From: Liriodendron chinense
Lineage: Eukaryota; Streptophyta; Magnoliopsida; Magnoliales; Magnoliaceae
Direction of reading: 5' to 3'
Assembly: GCA_003013855.2 (NCBI GenBank)
Contig: PVNU02000868.1
Location: 4,272,501-4,336,500 of the forward strand
DNA: 64,000 bases
The stretch's first letter is position 1. Every line of letters begins with the position of its first letter. The position numbers were made by a program, and so were the translations under genes. Of the stretch, positions 34,548-45,927 are shown one piece after another. The notes under the pieces are model-generated. The model had not been told where the DNA came from. It saw only the letters and a program-made list of their open reading frames with translations, and did not search any database.

Positions 34548-36640
34548 TGGCCCAAAGGGTATCCCTTGCAAGACCAGGGGCTCACCCTTCTGATCGAATT
34601 AGAGGGTGTATATGGACTATGTAGGGGGGGGGGACCGTTTGGAACACCCTCCCTCTATACAATTGGAGGCATGATGATGCTATGGCAAAGGATTTTAAAG
34701 GATGTTGGTAGGGGTGACAAGAACAGTTGCAGGTGGCGAGATAACAATCTTTCAGCTATTGATCAAGTTTTGAACCGCATGCTTCATGAAGAAGCAGCGA
34801 TCCATTATATGACAACACCCTTAATGGTATGTGTAGTACTCATTCTCATTGTAATTGGGAGGAAGAGGGTTCGAAGGAGGCCTAGGTTGTAAACAGGTAA
34901 GAAGTTTCCTCTATACCAACGTAGCCATGATTTGATTGTACATTTGTGTGAGCGAGGTGAACTTCCTTGGCTCTCGTATAATCTACCTATTCTAGTATTA
35001 GTACTGAGCATTGTTCCTAGGCCGTTGTTGACGACAATGTTGTTGACTTGTATCAGATGTTGTGGAGAGCCACTTCTGTTTCCATTCTCATATCCTAAGG
35101 CTCTTCCTTCGACTTTGTTTCACTTAATTGAGTGGCCTGATGAGGCCACAGGGAGATCATCCCCGCATGGATTCCTCCTTCTAATTACTCCCCAAAGTGA
35201 ATAAGTTGAGTAAAATTAGCATATGGATGTAAGATTAGATACCTAGAAATGTTGAGGTTTGTTGAGTGGACGATTATAGAGATTTGCTTGTCGTCGTCAA
35301 TTGGGGTGCGCATTCTAACAGTCATAGCTCATCAATGTCCTATGTAAGCTGACAATGTCTCATCATTCCTCTGCCTAAGGGCTGTCAGGTCTGCTCTCCT
35401 AGGAGACATATTGAGATTATACGTGAATCTATCGATGAATGCCTAACAGAGTTGTTCTAAAGTTTTGATACGATGAGAATCCAATGAAGTATACTAGTCT
35501 GAAGCATCACCTTTCAAAGACTTTTGAAATAGGCGGATGAGAGCTCCTTCATTCCCTGCCACTGCATTGAGCTCTCCATAGAAAGTCTTGAGGTGTGTTG
35601 TAGGGCAGCCACTACCATCATATCTCTTGAATTTGGGAACCATAGAATTCTGACGCACCCGTGCATCTAGAAAGGGACACAGGTCCATGAATTTTGTTGA
35701 GGGAAGATCAATCCCCTTTTGTCATTGAAGTTGGTTTTGCATGACCTGGAGTTGCTCCCGCAACTCCTATATATCTATTTAGCTCGTTGTCATCGACTTC
35801 TCTCACGGTAAGGCTCGTTCAGCTTCTTCGGCATAGTGATCGATTTCTTTGACCCTATGAATCCCGTTAGGGAAGCTTGCTGTAATTAAATTGGAGATTG
35901 TTAAAATTAAAATAGAGATTGTTGAAATTGAAAGGCACTCCCAGTTAGGGGAGTCTAAGTAATTGTGAGGTGCCCCATTTGGTGGGTATTTGTCACATCC
36001 CGTTAATTGAAATGGGCGTAACACTGACCTCGTTGTGGCCATCCTCCATATCTGACCCTGGGCTTCTAATTGGGGAAGCTACTGATTTGAAACTAATTTG
36101 AAATATCATTTATGGGATGTTCTGAAAATTAACAGGAGGCACTAGCTGCAGGGATGGTTTGAAATTAATTTGAAACCCTGCCTGCTAGGTTGACTAGAAG
36201 TTCCAATTGTGAGATCATTTTGAAATTGACTCCCAACTGCGGGAGGGTACTAAATGAAATTCCCTGTGTTTGAGGGTTGTGCTGGTTGAGGTCAAAAGTC
36301 TTGTGCAAACTCCGACGGTTGTGCTTAAACTGAGCTGGAGGCTGGAAGAAGAACTGATTGCTGTTGTTATTGAATGGGACCAGCCTGATTGCTGGCTATA
36401 GCGGTTTGAGCTTACATGAACTGGAGGAGCATCTCCTACATTGCCTTTAATTCTTATGCCATTTCTTAAACGCAAGCCATTGACACAACTCCTGCAGGTT
36501 GTGTTTGTAGGGGTTAAGCATCTTGCATGTTGAGAGCAAAGAAGTGATAGACTTCTTTCTTGTGGTTAGTCATGGCTATTTGGGATCTGGTATGGATAAT
36601 GCTGAGGAAGAATAGTTCGGTCTGCAAATAGTGAGATCAT
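34548..36640 (-). pseudogene. Decayed gag of a second Tat-like gypsy element
   Basis: Minus-strand sequence parallels the gag of the large element (22500-24880) throughout. The best-kept piece is an open frame at 35494-35688 sharing 'VPKFKRYDGSGCPT' and 'NEGALIRLFQKSLKGDA' with it. Many stops and indels occur. Protease, RT and integrase are absent. The left end abuts the CACTA-like terminus at 34547, which probably truncated it. Confidence 0.85.
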
Positions 36641-36814
36641 AGAGGCGTAATGATTCTAGTTGTTTGGATTTTAGATTTCTTTTTCAAACTTTTTCAACTC
36701 AAAGGATATGATGAATGCTGAATGCTGATGCTACTATACACAAGAACTGTTAATCCTTAAAAATGGTGAGATCATGTTTTTCAAGTCAAGTCATGAATAG
36801 TCTTACTAATTAAT

Positions 36815-37850
36815 CCCCAGCAGAGTTGTCATTTTGTGGATGCTGGATTCCGAGGGGGATTGAATTGTGCTTTCACGTCGCCTTTTTTAAGGGCTTTTGC
36901 TCTAATATGGTTCGATGTAGATGATTTAAAAAATGGATGGTTGGATGGACGGGAATGTCATAAGGATTGCATTGAGTGATAGATCAAGATTTAGGTTACT
37001 TAGGAGGTTAGGGATCTAGCTAGGTTAACCTAGACTTAGGCTAGGCTCTCTTCGGCTGCTCTCTTTTCTCCTTAATGGAGGAATGGCTCGACTAAGGATG
37101 GCTTGGAGAAGGAAGGATGGTTTCCTAAATCTACTGGATGATTGTTGATGTGAAAATGAGAAAGGGAGGGGGCTATTTATAGCCCTAGGCTCGACCTTTT
37201 AGTACTTCTAGCAAAGTTCAAGGTTGAAAAGGGTGTGGATAGCTGAGACTGGAGATTGCCATACGACATCATCTCATGTGTTGGATTGGGTGGTAAAAGA
37301 GTAAATATGGGTAAGGGGTGAGAGCATTGGAGTTAGTTCACAGTCACAAGAATAAAGATTGCAAAGGGGAAGACACCACACATAGAGGACTGCTGCCTTG
37401 GGTCGTGACCTGTGCGTGTCCAGCGACACCATGGGCACAACTGGATGCACACAGGTCCCCCTACCATGGAAGGTAGGCTCCCTTACATGTGTGAGGCCTC
37501 TTCTCAGAAAGATGTCATGTTACTGTGTTTTTTGAATTCTGCATTGGCTTGGGTTTGGGCTTGGTTCAGGCCTAGTTTAGGGTCTAACTTAATTGAGTTG
37601 ACTGTGTAGGCTAGCTGGGTAGGCTGACTGGGTGAGTCGACTCAGCGAGTTGAATCAGTGGGTTAACTCAAAAGGTTGACTAGGCTTTTCTTAGGGTTAA
37701 TCTTATGACTTAGATTTAGGGTTTAGATTAGGGTTTCGGTTTAAGGTTCGGATTTGGGTTTAGGGTGTAGGTTAGGGTTTCAATTTAGGGTTTGGATTGG
37801 GGTTTACCATCCATCTAAACCGTCTAATTTTCATTAGCTTATCGACCTAG
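36815..37850 (-). mobile_element. Degenerate primer-binding site and partial 5' LTR of the second Tat-like element
   Basis: The site at 36815-36832 is a decayed version of the one at 25073-25090, and 'tgtgga' begins an LTR at 36835. The LTR keeps the 'ggctatttatagcc' TATA region (about 37170), TTGACT/GACTCAGC motifs (37590-37680) and then a short patch of telomere-like 'agggtttagg' words (37680-37800). Its end is not clear. Confidence 0.7.
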
Positions 37851-38476
37851 GGTAAAGACACCATCCTTATCTAAGTCCGGTTCCTACCAGGTAATCATGG
37901 ACCATTTAATGTCATTGTTACTGGCCCACCAAACCTTTGGTTTTGCATTTCGATAATTCTATTCTCCGCTCTCTTTCGCTGTCAACGATGCTTTGATTTT
38001 TGCATTTCAACCAGTATTAAGAAAATTTTGCATGGACAGCTATAACCCATCGGTTGACTAAAGTCTCGATAGGCTTGACCATTTTTTGTTGTTTTCTATT
38101 GTACTCCCTGTTGAGCTATGAATATTACATATTCTTGTTAGTGCACTTTTCCGTGGCATACTAGTGCACCTTGTTTGTCAATCACTTACATCGGTGAGTC
38201 TAGTGTCGGTTGAGCCCAATGAAGACAAAGACCGAAGACTCAAGACGGACCGGCTGCATCAAGGAAGAAGATTCAGGTAAAAGTGATGCCTTGGTGCCTT
38301 AACCTCGACCAAAACCTATCCCCTTTGTATCCTTGATGACCTTGACCATATTTAGAACCCTTTAGGCATCATAGATAGGCCCTAGGTGTCCCATTTGATC
38401 AACCAAACCTTGGCCTAAAACTACATGCTGAAGAATGAAGAACTCAGCACATTGAAGAGGGGACCCAGGCTGGTCC

Positions 38477-38776
38477 GACCGGTCATGACCGGTCGGCCAG
38501 CAGCCCTACTGCATGCTCAATGGCCAGCCGACCGGTCAAGATCGGTCGGCCTTCACAAATCAGGGAGGCCAGCAAGAGTGGCCGACCGGTCATGACCGGT
38601 CGGCCTGGCATGTCCACATGTCTAGCAAGGGACGCCGACCGGTCATGACCGGTCGGCCTGAAGTGTTAAGGCAGTCCAGTGAGGGGGTCCGACCGGTCAT
38701 GACCGGTCGGCCCATATATGTGGCCTGTGCACTTGAGCTTCTTTCAGCAAGGGAGTCCGACCGGTCATGACCGGTC
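38477..38776. promoter_or_regulatory. Array of six palindromic GACCGGTCATGACCGGTC motifs in U3
   Basis: Copies start at 38477, 38530, 38584, 38637, 38691 and 38759; all but the second are perfect 18-bp palindromes. Spacing is 53-54 bp for the first five. A TATA box (TATAAATA, 38835-38842) follows about 60 bp after the last. The array is repeated in the 3' LTR (about 42461-42760). Its position suggests an enhancer-like element, but no binding factor is known to me. Confidence 0.75.
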
Positions 38777-40129
38777 GGGTCAGGTCGTTTATAACCGTTT
38801 TATGCCCGTTTTATGACCGTTGGAGCCATTTTTGTATAAATATGGGGCTCCGTTTTTGGGCAAAGTGTGAGGGATTTTTGAGGAGTGAAGCCACCATTGA
38901 GAGAGACCAATTGAGGCTCAATCCTTGACCTATGCAAGGCATCTTCCTTGTGCTTTAACACAAGATTAGAGCATTCTAAGCTCATGAAGAAGATGACCTT
39001 CATCCCCTCTTGATCTCTAGAGTTAGGAAGCTTCTTGATTGGCAAATCCTTGTCCTAAACTCGAAGATGAGATCGTTGTAGGTAAGAGACTCTAGGCAAC
39101 CCATTCCCACTAAGTTGTAGAGCTCTCAAACCCATCCTCCTAGCACCTTGGGCATTTCAAGGCATCGCATGCAAGGTGTTTGATCGAATGTGGCTGAGGC
39201 ATTGGCGACGCAACGGCGGCACGATCGAGGAAGCAAAGGGAAGCTGATTGAAGCACGGGAGAGCGGAGATCAAGCAACCCAATCCGGCGCTAAACAAGGG
39301 GCTCATCTGACAAGTAGGTTGTCTTATTTGAGAGTCCATTTTAGAGTTTGGTTTTCGAACTCGATATAGGGACGTTAGTCGTTCCTTGGCCCGTCAGCCG
39401 GGCCTAAACTAAGTCTCCAAGGGGGAGCCTCCGACACGGGAGTAAACGTGCGATTAGGTTGAGAGCTAGCCTATGTCTAAAACTCCGGATACGGTTGAGA
39501 GGTAAACCGACAAAACCTCCGTGTAAAGGTTGAGAGGTGAACCTCATTTAAAACCTCCGATAGTGAATGTCGGTGTACTGAAAGGGGTTGAGTACATGAA
39601 CCGGGAGTGGAGTAGACATGTAGTCGAACCACTATACATCCTTGTGTTTGTGATTGTTCTTGAGCACATTATATCTTTGCATTGTTAGTTTAATTGGTTA
39701 ATTATGAATGCTTGATAGGAATGCATGCTAGGCACTTTTTAGGCATCCTCACACAAGATGTACCTTCACCACTTGTGTAGACTTGAGCTCATTGATCCAC
39801 TCTCATAAGTCTACACAAGTTGCATAGGTTAGGAGTTTGATTAGTTGAATCTTTTACTTCCTATGCATGCTTAGACTAGGACTATTTATTGCTTATACTT
39901 TTGCTAGTCTTGTGATTGGACCCACCTAGGCTTGGAAGCCGAGGTGTTCTTGCTTACATAGCTTAATCTGTTGAATTGCATAAGTAGAGGTGTTCTTGCT
40001 TACATAGCTTAATCTGTTGAATTGCATAAGTAGGCGAAAAGAATTTTAAAAAGGTCCTATTCACCCCCCCTCTAGGTCCATAGACATATCTCCAAGTATC
40101 TCTACAAGCGGTAAAACCGCAATTTCAAT

Positions 40130-40141
40130 TGGTATCAGAGC
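40130..40141 (+). other. Primer-binding site (initiator tRNA-Met type)
   Basis: TGGTATCAGAGC lies two bases after the 5' LTR, the standard copia site complementary to the 3' end of initiator tRNA-Met. Confidence 0.92.
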
Positions 40142-40200
40142 GGGTTCCTCTTTAAGGGCTTAATTGCCTAGAGGTAGATCCTAAAGAGAAACTTGAAAAT

Positions 40201-41382
40201 ATGTCTAGAGAGGACTCTTCATCCGTCACTAAGCCTCCTTTCTTTGATGGGTCGAATTATCCATACTGGAAAGCCCGAATGCGCATCTTCTTGGAATCCA
40301 TTGATTTGGATGTGAGGGACATGGTTGATTTTGGATATGAACCCCCAATGGTCACTATTTCTAAGGAAGGTGAGCCGGATGTTCTCAGGCCAAAAGACAA
40401 GGCATTGTGGACTGATCATGAAAAAGCTCAACGTATTAATAATGCCAAAGGCCTGAATGCTATTTTTTGTTCAGTATCTAGAGAAGAATTTGGTCGGATT
40501 CCAAACTGCACTACCAGTAAACAAGCATAGGATATTCTTGAAGTTACCCATGAAGGTACAAATGTTGTTAAAAATTCCAAACTCCAGCGCCTCTCCACTC
40601 AATTTGAAAATATTACTATGGAGGAGGATGAAACGTTTACTGAATTTTATACCAAGCTGAACAAAATCACAAATGATATGTGGGGCTTAGGGGATCCGGT
40701 TCCGGAACATAGGCTTTGTAGAAAAATTCTGAGATCTCTTCCGGAACGGTTCTCTTCTAAAGTCACCACCATTGAAGAGTGTAGGGATCTAAACACAATG
40801 AAAGTTGAAGAACTCATAGGTTCCCTACAAACCTTTGAGCTAGGCTTTAAAGCCCCCTCTAGAAAAAAAAACATCGCCTTTAAGTCCTCTCACAAACACA
40901 AGAAAATCAAAAGTGAGTCGGAGGAAGATAGCGATGATGAGGATGATGAGGAAGAGAAATTGAACAAAAAATTCAAGAGATTCCTCAAATTTGATAGAGG
41001 GAATAGCCGTGACAAGAAGGACAAGAAGGGTGATAAACGTAAAGGAAAATCATCCATATCCTCATCCGTCCGTTGTTATGGTTGCGGTCGTCGTGGCCAT
41101 ATTGCCCCGGAATGTCCGGAAGGGCCTAAACCGAAAGGTAAAAAGGCAATGGCTGCCACTTGGGATGATACGGAGGAGTCCGAATCTGGTGACTCTGCTT
41201 ATGATGAGGGCCAACATAAAGATCTTGCTCTCTCGGTCCTCCATCACGACCCCTCTACCAGATTATCTAAGAGGGGATCCCAACCGCTATCCCTTCTAGG
41301 AGAAAGTGGAGTTCCCAACCCCTCACCTCATGCTACATTTTATGAGGGTGTTATGGAATTTTGCTACCCTTTGGCTTTTTAA
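40201..41382 (+). pseudogene. Gag of the gag-only copia element, one nonsense codon
   Basis: A frame of 393 codons starting MSREDSSSVTKPPFFDGSN. The N-terminal part ('YPYWKARMRIFLES') is the usual copia gag start, followed by the UBN2-type gag core ('FTEFYTKLNKITNDMWGLG', 'LRSLPERFSSKVTTIEE'), an acidic patch, a Lys-rich stretch and a single zinc knuckle CX2CX4HX4C ('CYGCGRRGHIAPEC', about residues 291-304). A TAG at 40528-40530 interrupts it where Trp is expected ('KQA*DILE'); the same frame continues on the other side. The last residues ('EGVMEFCYPLAF') look like sequence joined on after loss of pol. The product would coat the element RNA. Confidence 0.85.
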
Positions 41383-42120
41383 TCTTAACATGATTAGTGA
41401 GGGTAGCTAGTTATGTTTATATAGGAAAATCTGAGGATTTTAGCCTCATTTCTGTGTATACGGGTAAATCAGAGGATTCAAGCCTCATTCGCCTGGTTTT
41501 GATGATTTAGCCTTATTTCTATTTAATATATTTGCTTGCTAGATTGTCACCCTGCTTAGATTAGCTAATCATCTTGAGTTTTATGCTTCATTATATGCTA
41601 ATCTTTGCTTTATATTGGTCTTGATATACCATTAGGGGAGGTTGGTTGATTGGGCTATAAGCCCTTGAGCTTTAATGCTTAATGTATATCATAGATGACC
41701 AATTATGCATGATTAACTATGCTTGGATAGTTACATTTTCTTGTTAATCATGTTCCTTAGCATGCTCCATGTTTTTATGATTCATGCACCCTATACTCTC
41801 TCTAGTTAGTATGTGCTTATAGTCATAACTGCGACATTCTATCTTCTCTTCCCTTAGTCTTATTGATATATCATTAAGGGGGAGAGAATAGTTTGTCAGT
41901 TGCTAACAAAAAGGGGGAGAAAGATCAAATCCCACCAAAACTAGTTTGCTTTGTTTTGTGATGCAGGGATTGACAGGTTATGGGAGAGCAAACTGAAGAT
42001 GAGCAGCTTAGTTTGTCATGTCAAGAGTCCTGTATTTTATGTTTTATCTATGTAATATCTTGAACATGTAATTTGTTTTGGTACGTTAAGTTTTTGTAAG
42101 TAATTGACAAAGGGGGAGAT
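41383..42120 (+). other. Non-coding interior and polypurine tract of the gag-only element
   Basis: No open frame of note. It holds 'gaggattttagcctcatt' repeats (41430-41520), 'aagggggagagaatag' at about 41876 and 'aaaaagggggagaaag' at about 41909, then AAAGGGGGAGAT (42109-42120) directly before the 3' LTR. The last is the polypurine tract; the earlier two could act as extra plus-strand primers. Confidence 0.75.
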
Positions 42121-45100
42121 TGTTAGTGCACTTTTCCGTGGCATACTAGTGCACCTTGTTTGTCAATCACTTACATCGGTGAGTCTAGTGTCGGTTGAGC
42201 CCAATGAAGACAAAGATCGAAGACTCAAGACGGACCGGCTGCATCAAGGAAGAAGATTCAGGTAAAAGTGATGCCTTGGTGCCTTAACCTCGACCAAAAC
42301 CTATCCCCTTTGTATCCTTGATGACCTTGACCATATTTAGAACCCTTTTAGGCATCATAGATAGGCCCTAGGTGTCCCATTTGATCAACCAAACCTTGGC
42401 CTAAAACTACATGCTGAAGAATGAAGAACTCAGCACATTGAAGAGGGGACCCAGGCTGGTCCGACCGGTCATGACCGGTCGGCCAGCAGCCCTACTGCAT
42501 GCTCAATGGCTAGCCGACCGGTCAAGACCGGTCGGCCTTCACAAATCAGGGAGGCTAGCAAGAGTGGCCGACCGGTCATGACCGGTCGGCCTGGCATGTC
42601 CACATGTCCAGCAAGGGACGCCGACCGGTCATGACCGGTTGGCCTGAAGTGTTAAGGCAGTCCAGTGAGGGGGTCCGACCGGTCATGACCGGTCGGCCCA
42701 TATATGTGGCCTGTGCACTTGAGCTTCTTTCAGCAAGGGAGTCCGACTGGTCATGACCGGTCGGGTCAGGTCGTTTTATGACCGTTTTATGCCCGTTTTA
42801 TGACCGTTGGAGCCATTTTTGTATAAATATGGGGCTTCGTTTTTGGGCAAAGTGTGAGGGATTTTTGAGGAGTGAAGCCACCATTGAGAGAGACCATTTG
42901 AGGCTCAATCCTTGACCTATGCAAGGCATCTTCCTTGTGCTTTAACACAAGATTAGAGCATTCTAAGCTCATGAAGAAGATGACCTTCATCCCCTCTTGA
43001 TCTCTAGAGTTAGGAAGCTTCTTGATTGGCAAATCCTTGTCCTAAACTCGAAGATGAGATCGTTGTAGGTAAGAGACTCTAGGCAACCCATTCCCACTAA
43101 GTTGTAGAGCTCTCAAACCCATCCTCCTAGCACCTTGGGCATTTCAAGGCATCGCATGCAAGGTGTTTGATTGAATGTGGCTGAGGCATTGGCTACGCAA
43201 CGGCGGCACGATCGAGGGAGCAAAGTGAAGCTGATTGAAGCACGGGAGAGCGGAGATCAAGCAACCCAATCCGGCGCTAAACAAGGGGCTCATCTGACAA
43301 GTAGGTTGTCTTATTTGAGAGTCCATTTTAGAGTTTGGTTTTCGAACTCGACATAGGGACGTTAGTCGTTCCTTGGCCCGTCAGCCGGGCCTAAACTAAG
43401 TCTCCAAGGGGGAGCCTCCGACACGGGAGTAAATGTGCGATTAGGTTGAGAGCTAGCCTATGTCTAAAACTCCGGATACGGTTGAGAGGTGAATCGACAA
43501 AACCTCCGTGTAAAGGTTGAGAGGTGAACCTCATTTAAAACCTCCGATAGTGAATGCCGGTGTACTGAAAGGGGTTGAGTACATGAACCGGGAGTGGAGT
43601 AGACACGTAGTCGAACCACTATACATCCTTGTGTTTGTGATTGTTCTTGAGCACATTATATCTTTGCATTGTTAGTTTAATTGCTTAATTATGAATGCTT
43701 GATAGGAATGCATGCTAGGCACTTTTTAGGCATCCTCACACAAGATGTACCTTCACCACTTGTGTAGACTTGAGCTCATTGATCCACTCTCATAAGTCTA
43801 CACAAGTTGCATAGGTTAGGAGTTTGATTAGTTGAATCTTTTACTTCCTATGCATGCTTAGACTAGGACTATTTATTGCTTATACTTTTGCTAGTCTTGT
43901 GATTGGACCCACCTAGGCTTGGAAGCCAAGGTGTTCTTGCTTACATAGCTTAATCTGTTGAATTGCATAAGTAGGAGAAAAGAATTTTAAAAAGGTCCTA
44001 TTCACCCCCCCTCTAGGTCCATAGACATATCTCCAAGTATCTCTACAAGCGGTAAAACCGCAATTTCAATTCTAACCCCCTTTCATCATCACATTATGCA
44101 TGGTTTTCATGTTTAAAGAGTAATCTAATACATGTGTTTGTGATTGTACGAATGAGAGGGAGACTTCACCAATTCATGGTTAAAAGAGTCACTTTCTATG
44201 CCTTGAAGATCAAAGAAATAAAGAGTAAGAGATAGAGGGAAGATGCAATGCAATAGAGGAAGAAAAGTATGAAAAAGTCATAATTTACAACCTAACCCTC
44301 CAGAAATACAAATATCTCTGGACCAATTTTATGTAGGCCGACCTGTGGTCCGGTCGGCCGGCCACCCGGCCAGCTGACAGGTCGGCCATGCATTTTCTAA
44401 ATCAAATTTCAAATACAGGCAGTCCTGTTTTTTATTTTTCAGACCAATTTTTTGGGCCCCATCTTGATATTTTTGGAAATCCAACCTATCCATATCGAAG
44501 AGGAGCTCGACGCAGAAATAACCCAAGTGGTTTCTTGTCAATCGGAGCTACGAATTGATCATGCCGGCCAAAACAATACGAACTCTTGAGAAAGTTTCTT
44601 GATTTCGCTGCTCAACACTGGAATGGTCCAAGTGGCCCATAATTGATGATATGAAAAATCTAATTTAACCATCTTCTAAACCACATCTATATATGAATAA
44701 CCAGAAAGTTTCAGGTCAAAAGGATGTGTGGTTTAATCGTACCCGTTAAAGAAAGATGGACCATTTAGAAAGATTCAACTACGCAGATTTTATAAAAAAG
44801 ACTAAGTATTCTAATTTTCATGCCCAATTCTGGAATCGATTTGGACAATTTAATCCGTCTATCATCTAGAGGAGGAAGGTTTCTACTAATGTTCCAAATT
44901 TGAGATGAATTCGACCTCTATACACTCCGTAGCGTTGAAAGCAAGATGATTGGTTCTGGAGGTACCCGAATTGCGTGATTTTGAGAGGCGGTCTCTATCT
45001 GATTAGTGGGCCCATTTAAAAGATAATCTTGAAAATCTAAACCATTTATGAGGAAGATCAAGTTCCAAGGAAGCTACAAATCAAATTTGAAGGCAATCCG

Positions 45101-45893
45101 ATCATTGGTTAAGCCATACGAAGCGAAATAATATCTGTTATGTTATTGTACTCTTGCTGTATTATAAAAGGAGGTGCTCTCTCTATTCCAAATCTAGCAA
45201 CATGGGGAGCAAAGAGATCAAAACCTAGGAGGCTTCTCCTACAACTAGTTTTCTTCTTCTTCTAGTTTTAGTTTCTAGTTTTTAATGCTTTACTTTTAGC
45301 TAACACCTTAACTAGAGCTAAGTGGTGAAGTTTGTAGTTTGTTTGAATGTTTTAATTCGTTTCTTCAAGTACCATTTACTTTAATTATGGATTTTCAAGT
45401 TCTAATTTGAATAAAGTTGGTATTTTTAGAAGTTTTATGAGAGTTCATGTACTCCAGACATGGATTCCTTGCAATTCTCTGAGATTATCATGTTTGCTTG
45501 ATTAGATTCGAATTGTGATAACCCTTGAGCATACCATAGTCTCTTGGCATGGCTGTTACTCCGAAGGCTACAAATTTGAATGCTATGTGCTTCATTACAA
45601 CTAAAAATCTGATTTTCAGATTTAAGTGGGACTGTTTGTGCTTGAATGTTATATCCTCCAATTAAATGAGAGATAGGACTTTGATTCTAATTGTGCTGTG
45701 CTTGGATGAATGGATTGGCATTGGACTACAGCAAGTGGATCCTTGATGCTTTAGTTCTTCTTATTTTCAGATTTTTTTATTTTATGTGAAAAACTATTTT
45801 CCTAAACTTCTTAGATTTTAGTTATTAGAGTAGTTGGAATTGTTTACTTCTTTTCCTGTGGATCAACCTCGGTCTTATCGAGAATTATTACTA

Positions 45894-45927
45894 TTCTCTC
45901 GCCTCAAGTGCAAGGCTACATACAATG
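45894..45927. other. 34-nt loop of the giant palindrome
   Basis: Contains 'cctcaagtgcaaggct', which occurs again inverted just outside the right arm (about 47827-47842). This looks like a terminal motif of the element that makes up the arms. Confidence 0.6.

Larger units (their letters stand above)
38136..44068 (+). mobile_element. Complete gag-only LTR retrotransposon, SIRE-like copia type (TR-GAG)
   Basis: 5' LTR 38136-40127 (1992 bp), 3' LTR 42121-44068 (1948 bp), perfect 5-bp target duplication ATTCT at 38131-38135 and 44069-44073, TG...CA ends, primer-binding site, gag, polypurine tract, but no protease, integrase, RT or RNase H in the 2-kb interior. Such elements are known as TR-GAG and need enzymes from a partner. 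The LTRs are nearly identical; the 44-bp length difference is explained by a 46-bp tandem duplication in the 5' LTR (about 39938-40033) and two single-base indels. The gag type and LTR wording suggest the SIRE/Maximus group. Confidence 0.93.
38100..45893 (+). repeat. Left arm of a giant palindrome, split by a retrotransposon
   Basis: The arm comprises 38100-38135 plus 44074-45893 (about 1856 bp). Its reverse complement matches 45928-47821. The join across the inserted element is supported because 'tgttgagct..catattct' left of it and 'aacccc..catcacatta' right of it are contiguous in the other arm. It contains a GC-rich patch at about 44337-44390 (gtcggccggccacccggcc). No coding capacity. Confidence 0.85.

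Noticed and set aside
34491..35204. Three + strand frames of 68-133 residues
   Set aside because: They run antisense to the decayed gag recognised on the minus strand.
38477..38776. CRISPR-like array (regular short repeats with unique spacers)
   Set aside because: A plant LTR region; repeats are palindromic, spacers are related in both LTRs, and there are no cas genes.
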